64,000 nt of DNA from Bacteroidota bacterium (GCA_029237775.1 JAQZBR010000004.1:744001-808000); one strand, 5' to 3'; positions 37,701-46,398 are shown, numbered from the stretch's first letter. Notes: a model not told the origin generated them from the sequence alone. A program made the numbers and translations.

Positions 37701-38005
37701 AGAGATCCCGAAACGAGTTCGGGATAAATTCGACTGACCAATTTTGCGAAAAGCAAAAGTGGAGTTATGTTAGTTCATTAAAGAGATCCCGCATCAAGTG
37801 CGGGATAAATTCGCCTAACCGCTTTTGCAAAGGCAAAAGCGAAGTTATCTTAGTTCATTAAAGAGATCCCGCATCAAGTGCGGGATAAATTCGACTAACC
37901 GCTTTTGCGAAGGCAAAAGCGGAGTTATATTAGTTCATTAAAGAGATCCCGCATCAAGTGCGGGATAAATTCGACTAACCGCTTTTGCGAAGGCAAAAGC
38001 GGAGT
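37701..38005. repeat. Four-copy 80-bp tandem array of paired hairpins
   Basis: Units begin at 37701, 37782, 37862 and 37942 (period 80-81 bp; the last is cut short at about 38005). Each unit holds hairpin A (ATCCCGCA, 5-nt loop, TGCGGGAT) and hairpin B (CCGCTTTTGC, GAAG loop, GCAAAAGCGG), joined by AAATTCGACTAA and followed by TTAGTTCATTAA. Unit 1 has ATCCCGAA with TTCGGGAT, so both sides of hairpin A changed together. The array ends 5 bp before the stop codon of the PurF-like gene (38011), so its minus-strand transcript would run straight into the array. Confidence 0.9.
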
Positions 38006-38010
38006 CTCAT

Positions 38011-39912
38011 TTAATACGCTCTTACATTCTTACCTTCCATATAGTTGATGAAGGATTTATTTACAACCTTGTTTCCACCCGGAGTCGGATAATTGCCTGT
38101 AAAATACCAATCCCCTTTGTTATTCGGAATAGCATTATGAAGGCCTTCGATCGACTGATAAATTATCTCAACCTCTGCATTGATATTTTCAGGACGAAGC
38201 AGCTCGGCAATTTTATCTGAGATCTGTTGAGCTGAGAAAAGATCATAGATCTCTTTTACAACATTGGTGATCTGCTCTTTCGGCAAGTCTTCCTGAGCTT
38301 TTGCTTTTTCATACAATTCATCAAGAAGGTTTTCTTTGAAATTATCTTTCAGTAAAGCAATCGCAGCCTGAAAAGCAATGAAATCACCTAGTTTAGCCAT
38401 ATCAATACCATAACAATCCGGATAACGGATTTGTGGGGCGGACGATACGATCACTATTTTCTTTGGACCTAAACGATCCAGAATTCTTAAAATGCTTTGC
38501 TTTAATGTTGTTCCGCGTACGATCGAATCATCCAGAACAACAAGGTTATCAGTCCCTTCCCTAACGCAACCGTAAGTAGTATCGTAAACGTGCGCCACCA
38601 TATCATCACGCTGAGAATCCTTGGTAATAAACGTTCTTAGCTTTGCATCCTTTATCGCGATCTTTTCTATACGCGGATGAACCGAAAGGATCTGGCTCAA
38701 TTCAGGCTCACGCACATTATTTCCCATTTGCAGGATCTTGTGACGTTTTACTGTATTGTTGTAATGATGAAGACCTTCTATGAAGCCACCAAAAGCAACT
38801 TCAGCTGTATTCGGAATGTATGAAAAAACGGTGTTTTCAAGGTCGTAATCAACTGACTTTAATACCGCAGGGCAGAGCTGGCTTCCAAGCTTCTGACGCT
38901 CACGATAAATGTCAGCATCACTGCCGCGTGAAAAATAGATCCGTTCGAATGAGCATGAAGTTTTTTCAAGCTGCTTGTTGATCTCAAATTCTCCGAACTT
39001 CCCATTCTTTTTAATGATAAGGGCGTTTCCGGGAGTTAATTCTTTTACCTGTTCAATCGGAACATTGAATGCCGTTTGAATAACAGGGCGTTCAGAAGTT
39101 ACAACTACCACCTCATCATCGCTGTAATAAAACACAGGCCTGATACCATTAGGATCACGCAAAACAAAAGCATCTCCATGGCCGAATAAACCAGCCATTG
39201 CATAGCCACCATCCCATTTCTTGCTCGCATCTTTTAAGATCTGCTGAACATCAAGATGCTCTGCGATCATAGAAGAGATCTCTGCGTTATCGTAACCTTC
39301 TTTTTTAAATTTCTTAAATAGTCGCTCATTCTCCTCATCGAGAAAATGACCGATCTTTTCCATTACTGTCACGGTATCTGCCTTTTCCTTCGGATGCTGA
39401 CCAAGGTCAACAAGTTGCTGAAAAAGCTCATCAACATTTGTAAGATTAAAATTCCCTGCAACAACGAGATTGCGAGTCATCCAGTTGTTCTGACGCAAAA
39501 AGGGGTGACAGTTCTCCACAGAATTACCGCCATAAGTAGCATAACGCAGGTGACCTAAAAATAATTCACCGGTGTACGCCATGTTTCTTTTCAGCCAGGC
39601 GGCATCATTCAGCTTGTCGGGGTTCTTCTTATAAAGCTCCTCGAATTTACCATTTATTTTCGCGAAAATTTCTTTGATAGCAACGCTTCCGAGAGCCCGG
39701 TTGCGGCTGATATACCGTGTTCCGGGAGCGACATCAAATTTGATGTTCGCAATTCCGGCCCCATCCTGCCCCCTGTTATGCTGCTTTTCCATAAGCAGGT
39801 ACATCTTATTTATACCATACAGCGCAGTTCCGTATTTTTTGATGTAATAATCCAATGGTTTCAGTAAGCGGACTACCGCTATTCCGCACTCATGCTTTAT
39901 TGCATCACTCAT
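38011..39912 (-). CDS. purF: Long-form amidophosphoribosyltransferase (PurF-like, Ntn amidotransferase)
   Basis: The 633-residue protein has an N-terminal class II glutamine amidotransferase domain: HECGIAVV with C9, the nucleophile after removal of an eight-residue propeptide; HNRGQDGAGI; FLGHLRYATYGG. The phosphoribosyltransferase domain has the PRPP motif VVLDDSIVRGTT at about 456-469. It differs from the canonical PurF of about 500 residues by an insertion at about 190-235 (a charged helix, DEENERLFKKFKKEG) and a C-terminal extension of roughly 110 residues ending GGNKVVNKSFINYMEGKN. Long forms like this occur in Bacteroidota and are annotated as PurF; whether it is the main enzyme or a paralogue cannot be judged here. 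The hairpin array lies immediately 3'. Confidence 0.82.
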   Translation of the reverse strand: MSDAIKHECGIAVVRLLKPLDYYIKKYGTALYGINKMYLLMEKQHNRGQDGAGIANIKFDVAPGTRYISRNRALGSVAIKEIFAKINGKFEELYKKNPDKLNDAAWLKRNMAYTGELFLGHLRYATYGGNSVENCHPFLRQNNWMTRNLVVAGNFNLTNVDELFQQLVDLGQHPKEKADTVTVMEKIGHFLDEENERLFKKFKKEGYDNAEISSMIAEHLDVQQILKDASKKWDGGYAMAGLFGHGDAFVLRDPNGIRPVFYYSDDEVVVVTSERPVIQTAFNVPIEQVKELTPGNALIIKKNGKFGEFEINKQLEKTSCSFERIYFSRGSDADIYRERQKLGSQLCPAVLKSVDYDLENTVFSYIPNTAEVAFGGFIEGLHHYNNTVKRHKILQMGNNVREPELSQILSVHPRIEKIAIKDAKLRTFITKDSQRDDMVAHVYDTTYGCVREGTDNLVVLDDSIVRGTTLKQSILRILDRLGPKKIVIVSSAPQIRYPDCYGIDMAKLGDFIAFQAAIALLKDNFKENLLDELYEKAKAQEDLPKEQITNVVKEIYDLFSAQQISDKIAELLRPENINAEVEIIYQSIEGLHNAIPNNKGDWYFTGNYPTPGGNKVVNKSFINYMEGKNVRAY

Positions 39913-40017
39913 ATTTACAGGGTTTTGGGGGTGAATATGTATAACACAAATTTAACGAATTTATTTCGAAAAAGCCTTTTAATTAGACCGATCTGGGTAT
40001 TTATAAGACAAAAATAA

Positions 40018-40047
40018 ATCCCGAAGAGCTTGTCTGAACTTCGGGAT
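40018..40047. terminator. Isolated terminator-like hairpin in a divergent intergenic region
   Basis: ATCCCGAAG (40018-40026) pairs with CTTCGGGAT (40039-40047), with TTTT next on the plus strand and ATTTATTTTTG on the minus strand. It lies between two divergent starts (39912 and 40471), so it would end a short transcript from either side or sit in the leader of the PurF-like gene. Its arms share ATCCCGAA/TTCGGGAT with unit 1 of the array at 37701. Confidence 0.55.
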
Positions 40048-40437
40048 TTTGGATAAAACTAAACATGAAACACTGTTGTGCTACTCCTTCACAACAACAA
40101 GCTTTTATGCATAAAGATGGTTTATAGAAAAACCAAAAGAACAATATGCTTCGACAAAGAAATGACCTAAATAGAGCAGATACAAACTTAGTTTCTTAAT
40201 AAAATAAGATTTCGGAGGCAATCTGTGTCTATACACGTTTTTCTACCGTTGAACCTCGGAAATCCTTCTCAAGCAGGATATGCGAGGTGAACTTATGCAT
40301 GAATAACAAATCTATTACTGTTTAAAAAGTTAGTTTTCGGCCGTAAATTCAATTATTAGCACAATGGAACTTTTGTCTTATTTTTACAAGAATGACACAT
40401 TAAGCCACTGAAAATTAGTTTAATACGCTTCATGTTT
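40048..40437. other. Intergenic region without recognised genes
   Basis: This is the rest of the 558-bp gap between the PurF-like gene and the plus-strand gene at 40471. All frames are closed by stops within short distances. On the minus strand the seven codons ending at 40081 read KLVVVKE and stop, a sequence seen at the ends of T9SS proteins, but the residues before it do not fit. Nothing else is recognised. Confidence 0.4.
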
Positions 40438-40445
40438 TATATTTG
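40438..40445 (+). promoter_or_regulatory. Predicted -7 box of the 520-residue protein gene
   Basis: TATATTTG is a perfect TAnnTTTG match, 25 bases before the ATG at 40471. The -33 region at about 40414 is only ATTAG. The sequence after the box, CGCCCAAAATG, resembles that upstream of purN (CGCCCATCATG). Confidence 0.5.
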
Positions 40446-40470
40446 CGCCCAAAATGCGGAATAAGCTGCA

Positions 40471-42033
40471 ATGACATCTAAAGATCTACATACATTAATC
40501 AAATCTTTAACCTCCAGCGAAAAGGGGTATATAAAGAAGCATTCCGCTATCCACGTTATTGGCGATCAGAATAAGTACATTAAGATATTTGATGCCATTG
40601 ACAAACAAAAAGAGTATGATGAGAAAGAGATCATTAAACGATTTACAGATGATCCGATCCTTAATAACTTCTCAGTAGCCAAAAATTATCTTTTTCGGTT
40701 TATCCTGAAATGTCTTGAGTCTTACCATTCAAATACAAAAGCTGAATTAAGAAGCACGCTTAACCAGATTGAGATCCTTCATAATAAGAACCTTCCATCG
40801 GTAGCTAAAAAAATGCTCAGCAAGGCTAAATCAACCGCTCAACATTACGAGCTGTATGAATTCATGGAGGAGATCATTGACTGGGAGATCGTGTTTATTG
40901 TTGAGGAAGCGAACTCCAAAAACTATCTTGACTTAGTGAATAAATATTTCGGTGAGCTGAATGAATCCATTGAAAAGAAAAAAACGATCATCGGTTACAA
41001 ACATCTATATCAAAAGATGCGTGCTAAGGCCTTGTATATGGGGCTTCCCAGGAACGATGAGGATGTTATTGCTTTTCAGGCCATTGCCGAACTTGCCAAT
41101 TCGAATGACCCAAGCCTGCTTTCCACATTCAACGCTCAGTTTTACAGGAACCTGATGCAGGCAAATTTTTTATTCGTAAGCAATGAGCAGAAAAAGGCGA
41201 ATGCACTAATGGAAACGAATGTGAGACTAATGGAAGAGAATCCTCACATGATCGAGCTAAAACCGGCAACTTACCTTGGGATGCTTCGGAATAAGGCGGT
41301 GAACGAATTATCGTTAATGCGTTATAAGCCGTTGTTCGATACTATACAGAAGATGGATGCCTTCGTTGAAAAATACGGACAGCTTAACCGTTACTTTGAG
41401 GTGCTTTCTGAAAACCTTAAGCTCTTCGTTTACATTCCGACCGGACAATTCAATGAGGCGCTTGCTATTGCCGAAAAGCTTGACCAGATGTACAAACAGC
41501 TCCCTTCGTCAAAAACGCTGAGCAAAGAGAGGCTTCTGCAGCATTACGCCTTTACATACATCTATATCGGGCTAAATGACTACAAAATGGCCAACCATCA
41601 CATCAACATTTTATTGAATAACCACGAGTTTGATGTACGGAGTGACATGTTTTGTTTCGCTCACATCCTAAGTCTGATCATTCATTTTGAATTAGAAAAC
41701 ACTGAGCTTCTGGATTACAGGGCCAGATCAACATATAATCTTCTCTTAAAACGTAATCAACTTCATGATTTCGAAAAACAAATCATTGTCTTTCTGAAAA
41801 GCACGAAGAATATGACAAGGAAGTCACCGGAGATCAGACAGGCTTTTATCAAATTAAAAGGTAATATCGAACGTATCACCGAGAATAACAAACTTGAGAA
41901 AAATGCATTGAGCCTATTCGACCTTATTTCATGGCTTGAAAGCAAAATTGAAAAGAAGAGTTTCATGCAGATCAAGCAGGAAAAATTTAATCGCCTGATG
42001 TCACCTGAAGCGGCCAATGCTCACATGCATTAA
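40471..42033 (+). CDS. All-helical cytoplasmic protein of unknown function
   Basis: The 520-residue protein begins MTSKDLHTLIKSLTSSEKGYIKKHS and is predicted to be helical throughout, with repeated helix pairs resembling TPR or other alpha-solenoid repeats (FNEALAIAEKLDQMYKQLPSS, YKMANHHINILLNN). It has no signal peptide or membrane helix. Proteins of this size and start are widespread in Bacteroidota without assigned function. Its last four bases overlap the convergent STAS-like gene. A role as a protein-binding scaffold is a guess only. Confidence 0.75.
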   Translation: MTSKDLHTLIKSLTSSEKGYIKKHSAIHVIGDQNKYIKIFDAIDKQKEYDEKEIIKRFTDDPILNNFSVAKNYLFRFILKCLESYHSNTKAELRSTLNQIEILHNKNLPSVAKKMLSKAKSTAQHYELYEFMEEIIDWEIVFIVEEANSKNYLDLVNKYFGELNESIEKKKTIIGYKHLYQKMRAKALYMGLPRNDEDVIAFQAIAELANSNDPSLLSTFNAQFYRNLMQANFLFVSNEQKKANALMETNVRLMEENPHMIELKPATYLGMLRNKAVNELSLMRYKPLFDTIQKMDAFVEKYGQLNRYFEVLSENLKLFVYIPTGQFNEALAIAEKLDQMYKQLPSSKTLSKERLLQHYAFTYIYIGLNDYKMANHHINILLNNHEFDVRSDMFCFAHILSLIIHFELENTELLDYRARSTYNLLLKRNQLHDFEKQIIVFLKSTKNMTRKSPEIRQAFIKLKGNIERITENNKLEKNALSLFDLISWLESKIEKKSFMQIKQEKFNRLMSPEAANAHMH

Positions 42034-42428
42034 ATCAAATCTTTACTCAGCCATTCCAGAGCTTCCGTCTCGGTTTTGAAAATTTTTCCAGGAATTGGCG
42101 GTCGCATAAGAAATATAAAAATATTGAAGATAAAAGTAGGGATATAGGTGTTTGTAACCACGCAATATTTACTCGCAAACTCCGGCATCATTGTAACTAT
42201 AAATCTTTTTTCATTATCCTCCAGCTTCCTCAGCTTTCCGGCAATCACCATCAGAGGTGAGCGCTCTCCCTTTTGAATCTTCAGAAAAGCGTTGTGCTGC
42301 TCTTCCAGCTCCTGAACCGTCACACTATCTTTAGCGCTGTCAGGCCTATATACTAATATTCCATCCTTACGCTTATAGATGGTGCCTGAAGAAACTGTTT
42401 TAATAACACTGAATTGTTCTTCTGTCAT
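42030..42428 (-). CDS. STAS/SpoIIAA-like small protein, copy 2
   Basis: The 132-residue protein is a paralogue of the gene before it. Shared features are TIYKRKDGILVYRP, a helix ending FLKIQKGERSPLMVIAGKL, then KLEDNEKRFI, NIFIFLMRPPIPGKIFKTE and a final helix EALEWLSKDL. This strand-helix pattern, with a late (F/Y)L-x-RPPIPxRxFxTExEAxxWL, is that of SpoIIAA/STAS-like (DUF7793-type) proteins. ATG overlaps the stop of copy 1 as ATGA, so the two are translationally coupled. Function unknown. Confidence 0.7.
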   Translation of the reverse strand: MTEEQFSVIKTVSSGTIYKRKDGILVYRPDSAKDSVTVQELEEQHNAFLKIQKGERSPLMVIAGKLRKLEDNEKRFIVTMMPEFASKYCVVTNTYIPTFIFNIFIFLMRPPIPGKIFKTETEALEWLSKDLI

Positions 42429-42817
42429 AGATCCTTTTTTAACCAGGCGATCGCTTCCGATTCCGTTTTTAATACTCTGGATGGTATAGGAGGGGGAGTA
42501 AGATAAAATATAATATTAAAAATAAAAGTAGGCAAAGGATTGTTTGTCAAGATGCAAAGTTTGCTTGCGAATCTTGAAATGTTTGCATTCATGAATTTTT
42601 TCTGTTCATCCTCGAGCTTCTGCAGCTTTCCCGGCAAAACCAGCAATGGAGAAACTTCACCTTTCTGTATCTCCAAAAAACCATTTAGTTGCGCCTTGAT
42701 CTCATCCAGAGTAAAATGGGATTTAACAGGAGCGAAAACAATTATACCGTCAGCCCTTTTATATATCGTGCTACAGCTGAGTTTTACAGAAGCAACGTAA
42801 TCCCCGCCATAAATCAT
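42425..42817 (-). CDS. STAS/SpoIIAA-like small protein, copy 1
   Basis: I start this 130-residue protein at the ATG at 42817 (MIYGGDYVASVKLSC), which overlaps the amidohydrolase stop as ATGA; a start further upstream would run inside that gene. It shares with copy 2 the segments TIYKRADGIIVFAP, FLEIQKGEVSPLLVLPGKL, KLEDEQKKFM and YLTPPPIPSRVLKTESEA. It is about the same length, so the pair arose by tandem duplication. STAS-like domains bind partners or nucleotides; no phosphorylatable Ser motif is obvious. Function unknown. Confidence 0.7.
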   Translation of the reverse strand: MIYGGDYVASVKLSCSTIYKRADGIIVFAPVKSHFTLDEIKAQLNGFLEIQKGEVSPLLVLPGKLQKLEDEQKKFMNANISRFASKLCILTNNPLPTFIFNIIFYLTPPPIPSRVLKTESEAIAWLKKDL

Positions 42818-43833
42818 AAAAAGAAGTCTTTTTCCATTCCCAGCCACTCAAGTGCAGAACCATTCAATAACAATTCCTTCACGTCACTCTCGTAAGGACT
42901 CTCACGTATCAGCTTACCCGGCTGAAGCTCTCCGAGCGGAAATGGATAATCCGTTCCAAGGGCTATACGGTTTGCGCCAAACATACCGACAACAAAATCC
43001 AGCATAACGGGATCATGAACAAGGCTATCGATCCAGAACTTACCAAGATATTCACGCGGGTTTATATTATTATCAATTGCAACAAGGTCAGGGCGACAAT
43101 TGAATCCATGTTCGATGCGACCGATTGTAGCAGGAAATGAACCGCCACCGTGTGCAAATGCAACCCGTAATTCAGGCAGCTTTTCAAACACACCACCGAA
43201 GATAAGAGAACAAATCGCTCGTGTTGTTTCTGCAGGCATTCCAACAAGCCACGGAAGCCAATAACGCTGCATCTCTTTTTCACCCATCATTTCCCAGGGA
43301 TGAATAAAAACGGCCATGCCTAATTCTTCACAAGCTTTGAAGATCCCGAAATATTTTTCTTCATTAAGGTTCTCTTGGTTGATGTTGGTGCCGATCTGAA
43401 TTCCTTTTAATCCGATTTTTTTACAGCGTTCCAACTCTTTTATTGCAAGCTTTGGTTCCTGCATGGGAATTGTTCCCAATCCAACAAAACGCTTTGGATA
43501 ACGCTGCACGATCTCCGCGATATGGTCGTTAAGAAACATAGAGAGGTTCAGGCAATCTTCAGGTTTCGCCCAATAGCTGAACATTACAGGGACCGTTGAA
43601 AGCACCTGAACATTCACATGATGATGATCACACTCCTTGATTCTTTTTTCTGCACTCCAGCAATTATCTTCCACCTCACGGAAAAACTTGCCATCATCAC
43701 GCATCATCTTTGCACAGCATGGCTTATGATGATCAAGATGAATAAAACCACCGTAACCGAATTTTTCTTTCCAATTTGGGATGTGTTCAGGCAGAATATG
43801 CGTGTGAATGTCTATCGTAAGAAATCTTGCCAT
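42814..43833 (-). CDS. Amidohydrolase family protein, ACMSD-like
   Basis: The 339-residue metalloenzyme resembles 2-amino-3-carboxymuconate-6-semialdehyde decarboxylase and related amidohydrolases. It has the N-terminal DIHTHILP metal site, VFIHPWEMMG, AFAHGGGSFPATIGR and the late LGTDYPFPLGE with its metal-binding Asp. ACMSD itself diverts the kynurenine pathway away from quinolinate and NAD, but many family members act on other aromatic acids. It starts 13 bp after gmk and is coupled to the two STAS-like genes by an ATGA overlap. No other kynurenine-pathway gene is in the window, so the substrate stays open. Confidence 0.82.
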   Translation of the reverse strand: MARFLTIDIHTHILPEHIPNWKEKFGYGGFIHLDHHKPCCAKMMRDDGKFFREVEDNCWSAEKRIKECDHHHVNVQVLSTVPVMFSYWAKPEDCLNLSMFLNDHIAEIVQRYPKRFVGLGTIPMQEPKLAIKELERCKKIGLKGIQIGTNINQENLNEEKYFGIFKACEELGMAVFIHPWEMMGEKEMQRYWLPWLVGMPAETTRAICSLIFGGVFEKLPELRVAFAHGGGSFPATIGRIEHGFNCRPDLVAIDNNINPREYLGKFWIDSLVHDPVMLDFVVGMFGANRIALGTDYPFPLGELQPGKLIRESPYESDVKELLLNGSALEWLGMEKDFFL

Positions 43834-43846
43834 GCTGTTTTAAATT

Positions 43847-44413
43847 CTATAATTTCAAAAAATTTCCTACTATATTTTCCGCTTCTTCAAGTGCTTTCTC
43901 AAGATTATCATTGTGAATTATTACATCGAATTTATCCGCTGTTTTTAACTCCTGCTCTGCTTTACCCATTCTTCGTGCAATACTTTCCGGAGTCTCTGTC
44001 TCCCTTGTTTTCAAACGCTTTTCCAGATGCTCAATACTTGGAGGCATCACAAAAACCGCTAATGCCTTATCGCCAAATTGTTTCTTAAGATTTAATCCGC
44101 CAACCACATCCATATCGAAAATAATGTGCTTCTCCTTTCGCCAGATGCGCTCTATCTCCGATTTCAGCGTTCCGTAAAAATTATCTTTATAAACCTCTTC
44201 CCATTCCGCAAATTCATCATTCGCGATCTTCTCTTTGAATTCCTCGATAGTAAGAAAATAATAATCCACACCGTATGTCTCACCTCTGCGGATGTCACGA
44301 CTGCAGGCAGAGATAGAAAATTCAAGATCAGGAAAAACCCTCAGCAGATGCTGAACAATGGTTGTTTTTCCTGCTCCTGACGGTGCTGAGAATATAACTA
44401 GTTTACCTTGCAA
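43847..44413 (-). CDS. gmk: Guanylate kinase
   Basis: The 188-residue enzyme begins KLVIFSAPSGAGKTTIVQHLL with the P-loop, has SACSRDIRRGETYGVDYYFL (GMP-binding region) and IFDMDVVGGLNLKKQFGDKAL. It phosphorylates GMP to GDP. The only usable start is TTG at 44413, since an in-frame stop lies four codons upstream. It follows yicC by 35 bp, a conserved pairing, and leads into the amidohydrolase gene. Confidence 0.95.
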   Translation of the reverse strand: MQGKLVIFSAPSGAGKTTIVQHLLRVFPDLEFSISACSRDIRRGETYGVDYYFLTIEEFKEKIANDEFAEWEEVYKDNFYGTLKSEIERIWRKEKHIIFDMDVVGGLNLKKQFGDKALAVFVMPPSIEHLEKRLKTRETETPESIARRMGKAEQELKTADKFDVIIHNDNLEKALEEAENIVGNFLKL

Positions 44414-44448
44414 GTCAGTTGATCAGTTAATGGTTATTGGTTAATAGG

Positions 44449-45327
44449 CTATAGAACGTTAAGCATTTGTTCTTTTATTTTTTCAAGCTCGTCTTTCATC
44501 TGCACAACCAGCTTTTGAATGCCTGCATCATTGGCTTTCGAACCGATCGTATTTATCTCTCTTCCGATCTCCTGTGAAATAAAACCAAGCTTTCTGCCTG
44601 CAGCAGGCTCGTGCATTGTCCCCAGGAAATAATCAAGATGAGTCTTCAATCTTAACTTTTCTTCAGTAATGTCGAGCTTTTCAACGTAATAGATCAGCTC
44701 CTGTTCAAAACGGTTCTCATCCATTTTATTTACATCGATCACATCGGCAATATTATTTCTGATGCGGCTCTTTATATTTTGCACCCGTGCTGCATCCAGC
44801 GAGATTACTTCAGTGAGGAGATTGTTGATAATTGAAATACGCGTATTAAATTCATGCTGAAGCGTTTTTCCCTCATCATCCCTGAATTGCTGAAAAGCTT
44901 CAAGAGCCTTTTCCACCGCGGCACGTACCAGCTTCCATTCTTCTTCGTCAAGCTCAACCACTTCCCGTTCCGCTTTCATCACATCCGGCATCTTTAAAGC
45001 AAGCCCGAGCAAATCATTATTGTTTTCATCAAGCTCCTGAGAAAGTGATTTCAATTCTCTGTAATAGGTTTTAGCAAGCTCACGATTCAATGCTACCGGA
45101 ATAGCTTCCTGTGTCGACTCTGTGTAAACGCTAAGGTCAACCTTTCCGCGTTCAACGAGCTTCGCTATTTCATTGCGCAGCTCGAGTTCTTTCTCCTTGT
45201 AGAAATAGGGCATTCTAACGTTAAGGTCGAGCTGCTTGCTATTAAGGGAGCGGATCTCGACTGTAACTTTTTTGCCGGGAATCTCACTCACAGCTTTACC
45301 GAAACCGGTCATTGATTTAATTGTCAT
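44449..45327 (-). CDS. yicC: YicC family protein (endoribonuclease)
   Basis: I start the gene at the ATG at 45327 (MTIKSMTGFGKAVSEIPGKK), which gives about 292 residues, the family length; upstream in-frame codons are not conserved. The C-terminal DUF1732 region ends SKANDAGIQKLVVQMKDELE, with GRKLGFISQEIGREINTIGS before it. YicC in E. coli is an endoribonuclease linked to small-RNA decay. It is the first gene of the yicC-gmk-amidohydrolase-STAS operon. Confidence 0.92.
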   Translation of the reverse strand: MTIKSMTGFGKAVSEIPGKKVTVEIRSLNSKQLDLNVRMPYFYKEKELELRNEIAKLVERGKVDLSVYTESTQEAIPVALNRELAKTYYRELKSLSQELDENNNDLLGLALKMPDVMKAEREVVELDEEEWKLVRAAVEKALEAFQQFRDDEGKTLQHEFNTRISIINNLLTEVISLDAARVQNIKSRIRNNIADVIDVNKMDENRFEQELIYYVEKLDITEEKLRLKTHLDYFLGTMHEPAAGRKLGFISQEIGREINTIGSKANDAGIQKLVVQMKDELEKIKEQMLNVL

Positions 45328-45372
45328 GCGCGATATAAATGAAAAACAAATGTACTGTTTTTTAGCTGTTTT

Positions 45373-45390
45373 TACCACTAAGGCACTAAG
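45373..45390 (+). repeat. CACTAAGG-family intergenic repeat
   Basis: TACCACTAAGGCACTAAG lies upstream of yicC. The same words recur at 47886-47931, where they are interrupted by a palindrome. Such ACTAAGGC repeats appear non-coding. Confidence 0.6.
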
Positions 45391-45486
45391 GGAAATCAGA
45401 GGAATCAAAAAGCTTTTGACACGGAAAGATCAGAGGAAAACGAGGCCAAAGGAAAAGTGAGAAAAAGAATAAAAAGATCAGAAATT

Positions 45487-46398
45487 CTATTCGGCTTTTA
45501 TTTTTCTCTTTCGGTAAGAAAAAGGGTTGCTGACAAGAAAAACCCCAATGATTATTAAAAAGGCAGCGAGGAGCTTTCTTGCATCGAGTGTATCGTTGTG
45601 GTAATAGTAAATAGCGAATAATGTCGCCAGAAAAGGTTGCAGATAAATGTAAATACTCACCACTGACGGACTTAAGGCCCGCAATGCATAAGTGTTCAGA
45701 ACATAAGCAAGGAAGGTGGTTGCAACAACAACAAAAATAACATCATACCAGATCTCCAAGGGCATATTGTTCCAGTCAACTTCACCAAACTGATAAAACC
45801 CAAATGGCAACACATAAAAAAAGCCGAAAAGAAATACCCACTTAACAATAGTAAATGTGTTGTATTTACTCATGAGCGGTTTCACGAGCACCACATAACA
45901 TGCCCAGGAAACTGAGTTTACCAGGATCATCATATCTCCATAAATCGTATCTGAGCCGAATGAGAAGTCTTTATTAAATGTAAGCATCAGCAAAGCTCCT
46001 CCGATCCCGAAAATAATTCCGGCAATTTTATTCAGCGAGATCTTTTCTTTTAAGAACAAGGACGCTATGATCAGCACAACGATCGGATTTGAGATCATAA
46101 TGATAGATGCGTTTATCGGAGTTGTGATGCTTAAGCCTTTCAAAAAAAGCAGCTGATTCAGGGCTACACCGAACACCGCAAGCAAGGCAAGCCGTGGAAA
46201 GTCTTTTCTGTCAACCTTTTCTTTTATAAATAAAGTGCTGACGATCCAGAACAGGATCAAAGCCCCTCCAACGCGCATCAGCACAAACGCAAACGGCTGT
46301 ACATAAACCGGCATCACCTGTTTTGCAATAGAGTAATTTGCACCGTAAATTAAGTTGACGAGCAATAAGGCAAGATGTGCCTGAAGCGTTTTACTCAT
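45487..46398 (-). CDS. EamA/DMT family transporter
   Basis: The 303-residue membrane protein has ten predicted helices in two EamA repeats, for example NASIIMISNPIVVLIIASLF and YIYLQPFLATLFAIYYYHND, the latter being the conserved end of repeat two. It belongs to the drug/metabolite transporter superfamily; substrates range from amino acids to nucleobases and cannot be read here. Its ATG overlaps the stop of the ArsC/Spx-like gene as ATGA. Confidence 0.88.
   Translation of the reverse strand: MSKTLQAHLALLLVNLIYGANYSIAKQVMPVYVQPFAFVLMRVGGALILFWIVSTLFIKEKVDRKDFPRLALLAVFGVALNQLLFLKGLSITTPINASIIMISNPIVVLIIASLFLKEKISLNKIAGIIFGIGGALLMLTFNKDFSFGSDTIYGDMMILVNSVSWACYVVLVKPLMSKYNTFTIVKWVFLFGFFYVLPFGFYQFGEVDWNNMPLEIWYDVIFVVVATTFLAYVLNTYALRALSPSVVSIYIYLQPFLATLFAIYYYHNDTLDARKLLAAFLIIIGVFLVSNPFSYRKRKIKAE

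Noticed and set aside
37701-38005. Possible CRISPR array
   Set aside because: Regular spacing of 80 bp, but the whole unit repeats with no unique spacers and no cas genes nearby. It is a tandem repeat.
40081-40104. Remnant of a T9SS protein tail (KLVVVKE and stop, minus strand)
   Set aside because: Only seven residues fit; the codon before them is a stop and the upstream frame does not resemble a sorting domain. A chance match is more likely.
45328-45408. N-terminal extension of yicC
   Set aside because: It would translate the CACTAAGG repeat; the family start is MTIKSMTGFGKA.
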